Shown here: one piece after another, positions 62,068-64,000 of the stretch
Layout of the letters: each line of letters opens with the position of its first letter
Numbering within the stretch: the stretch's first letter is position 1
DNA from: Whitmania pigra
Lineage: Eukaryota; Annelida; Clitellata; Hirudinida; Haemopidae
Assembly (NCBI GenBank): GCA_021613335.1
Contig: JAJTWR010000040.1
Coordinates: 235,183-299,182, forward strand
Direction: 5' to 3'
DNA: 64,000 bases
Translations under genes and position numbers: made by a program
The notes under the pieces: model-generated
The model's input: the letters and a program-made list of their open reading frames with translations, nothing else
What the model was told of the DNA's origin: nothing
Database searches by the model: none

Positions 62068-63582
62068 ATGAACATCACAAAATCAATATTTCATAATTTG
62101 TTTCATAACACGTTTTACAAGTTTGTTTTCGTGTTTATAATCATCTTGGAACAGAAAGCGGATAGCAAAAGGTTTAGAAAGGTTTACTATTGCCTCGGAG
62201 CTGGAGGATGCGCCCTAAATGTGCCTGCTTATTCAGTTTCTGCTTCCATTATTGAGATGCCTCCTGAGGAATTTGTTCCATCTTCAATTCAGTTTGTTCC
62301 AAATTTGGTGAAATGTGCCTACTACTGTCAAACGAGATTGGGCTGCGTTTCATTCAACTACCTATCACAAGGTTTTTGTAATTTTTATGAGGATTATCCC
62401 TACCTCATTTATGTTACCTCAGGCTGTGTTTATTATGAGGTGAGTTGCTACAATTTTCCAAATTATAAAGAATTTAGTATCTCCAACATTTATGTTTGTT
62501 TACCGGACAGTCTTTTAAGATAAAAAATTTATTGAAAATTCAGGCAATGAAAACCGAACCGGATTATTTCGATGGTTAGAAAAATAAATCAATTCGATAA
62601 AGAATATTTTCATTTGTCATCTTCCAAACTTAGTTTTAATTTTAGTTAAGAAAAGTACATGATTGTTAATTAATATTTGTAGAACATTTTAAGTTCTAGT
62701 TTTTTTTTTTCAAATTGAATCACAATTAAGTTGAATTCAATGTTTTCCAAATCCTAACTTTATTTATTTTCAAATAACCTAGTTTTATTTTAAATTTACA
62801 AATCAAACATTATTAACTGTATTAACAGAAATAACATTCAATTTGCAACGTATATGTAGGTACCACAAATCTAGCCTTACATAGAAAGGTTTGCCAAAGT
62901 TCCATGGACATCGCAATGAATACCTACATGGGACCCTGGCTTATGGTGGACGGGATTCCGAATACCCAGGCCAATAAGGCGCAGTGCGCACAGACTGATG
63001 AACATCCAAGCGGCAGTAACTGGTGGATGGTAGATTTGGAACAACCTATCCGTTTGAATTATTTCCGAGTACTGACCAAATATGCAAAGGATAAGACCTG
63101 TAAGACTTGCATTTTGTTTAAGTTGATTTAAAAGAAACGTATTAGCTTATAAAATTGTTATGCACATAATATTTTTTTAAATTGTTTAATCATTATTACC
63201 ATTTTTTCATAATATTTTTATGTATTTTCATGTTTATTATGTTATTTTATTACAATGATGTTCATCTTATTTAATTAGAATGCTGATACAAACATTTCAT
63301 GATTTTTAATAATAAATGTTATCCAAAAAAGTGCAAAGACTGAACAATCTGACTGTTGCTTTAACCAATATTTCGTGGTTCGAGAGTTTTCCTAACAGGA
63401 GCGAATACTCCATTTGCTACGTGAACACCGGTACCAGTCTTAAACCATCCACCTGGTATTCCTTCAGCTGCTATTCTTCAGCTTTACCTGGAAGATATCT
63501 GGTTATTCAACAGGGGGTTCTGAATCCCTCCACTATGGGGGAGTTTTCACTGTGCGAGATTGAAGCTTATGGTTTCCCATAA
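62068..63582 (+). CDS. PAN-like plus fucolectin-type (FTP, F5/8-like) protein
   Basis: Visible exons: up to 62439 (donor GTGAGT), 62860-63099 (donor GTAAGA) and 63332-63582 (stop). The first encodes a possible signal segment (FYKFVFVFIIILEQKADS) and a PAN-like region with VPNLVKCAYYCQTRLGCVSF and GFCNFYEDYPYLIYVTSGCV. The next two join in phase 1 into a fucolectin-tachylectin-pentraxin-type domain: LALHRKVCQSSMD, MVDGIPNT, WWMVDLEQPIRLNYFRVL, then ICYVNTGTSL, YSFSCYSSALPGRYLVI and EFSLCEIEAYG. Such domains bind fucose-type sugars and act in invertebrate innate recognition. The first visible donor is phase 0, whereas exon 62860 needs phase 1, so either an exon between them is missed or the first exon's end is wrong. 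The 5' end is unresolved. Secreted lectin is the likely role. Confidence 0.72.
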
Positions 63583-64000
63583 TGAGTGGGTTTCAAATCT
63601 ATTACATTGTCTGCGAAAGTACTGTGTTAGGTATAATAGTTTCAATAGTTTTTGCTCTTCTTTCTAAGGCATTGTGTTTCCTTGAAAATTACTTTATCTT
63701 CAAAATGTTTATGGTTTTTTTTTTTAAAAAAAGATTTTGCACAAGTAAACATATTATTATACATCATGCACTAGCACTTATTTCAAGTAATTCAACATGT
63801 AGTTGTCATAAAAATTGATTTATTCGAACTATAAAAACAATTAATCTTTTTTTGTGTCATTTAATATTTTAATTGAGTTACGTCATCGTAATTATTTTTT
63901 TATTTTTCCATAAAAGAAATATTGTAATTTGCCAACATTTATTGGTATATTTGATATTGACGGACAACAAAAGGGCTGTCGACGTTGTGCTGAAATTGCG
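63583..64000. other. 3' flank of the PAN-fucolectin gene
   Basis: AT-rich. No further gene is visible before the window ends. Confidence 0.45.

Overview
This is an AT-rich animal nuclear genome segment. It has split genes with GT-AG introns, polyadenylation signals, long ATT/TTA microsatellites and many transposon relics; no bacterial features were seen. A neuropeptide precursor ending in FVRI-amide, a signature of annelids, molluscs and related phyla, points to a spiralian (lophotrochozoan). An annelid is my best guess, but that is inference only.

Left part (1-24 kb). Three minus-strand genes stand out: an intronless TRIM-type RING/B-box protein (600-3962), an intronless ESS2/DGCR14 spliceosome-associated protein (8735-9985), and a two-exon FVRIamide precursor (22231-23588). 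Less certain are a 94-aa ORF (10441-10725), a possible terminal exon (5479-5799) and a possible two-exon 74-aa gene (14690-18191). Two compound trinucleotide/hexanucleotide microsatellites, a hAT remnant and a Tigger/pogo-like element lie between them.

Middle (25-40 kb). A 3.1-kb hAT element with target-site duplications carries a nested 362-bp MITE with a perfect 8-bp duplication. It is followed by two well-resolved plus-strand genes: a TMEM30/CDC50 flippase subunit (8 exons, 372 aa) and IK/RED, a splicing factor (16 exons, 536 aa, with a mariner-type MITE in intron 8). Every splice phase in both models closes.

Right part (40-64 kb). This is an expanding family of small secreted proteins. 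Each is built from a signal-peptide exon, a PAN/apple-like module A exon of 243 nt and a module B exon, all joined by phase-1 introns. I see two intact copies (41253-42251, 46025-47539), a third intact copy (53068-54281), a copy lacking exon 1 and carrying an in-frame stop (54895-55918), and a recent duplicate of copy 3 broken by a 1-nt deletion and an internal deletion (59349-60204). The first intron of every copy that has it uses a GC donor. A PAN-like plus fucolectin-type (F5/8-like) gene closes the window. Between the copies lie duplicated TATA promoters, LINE-like fragments, SINE and MITE copies, a pogo element and a frameshifted histone H3 pseudogene.

How the genes relate: IK and ESS2 are both spliceosome factors, but nothing suggests co-regulation. 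The PAN cluster is the only locus where gene neighbourhood is informative: serial duplication of a secreted, possibly lectin-like or binding, family.
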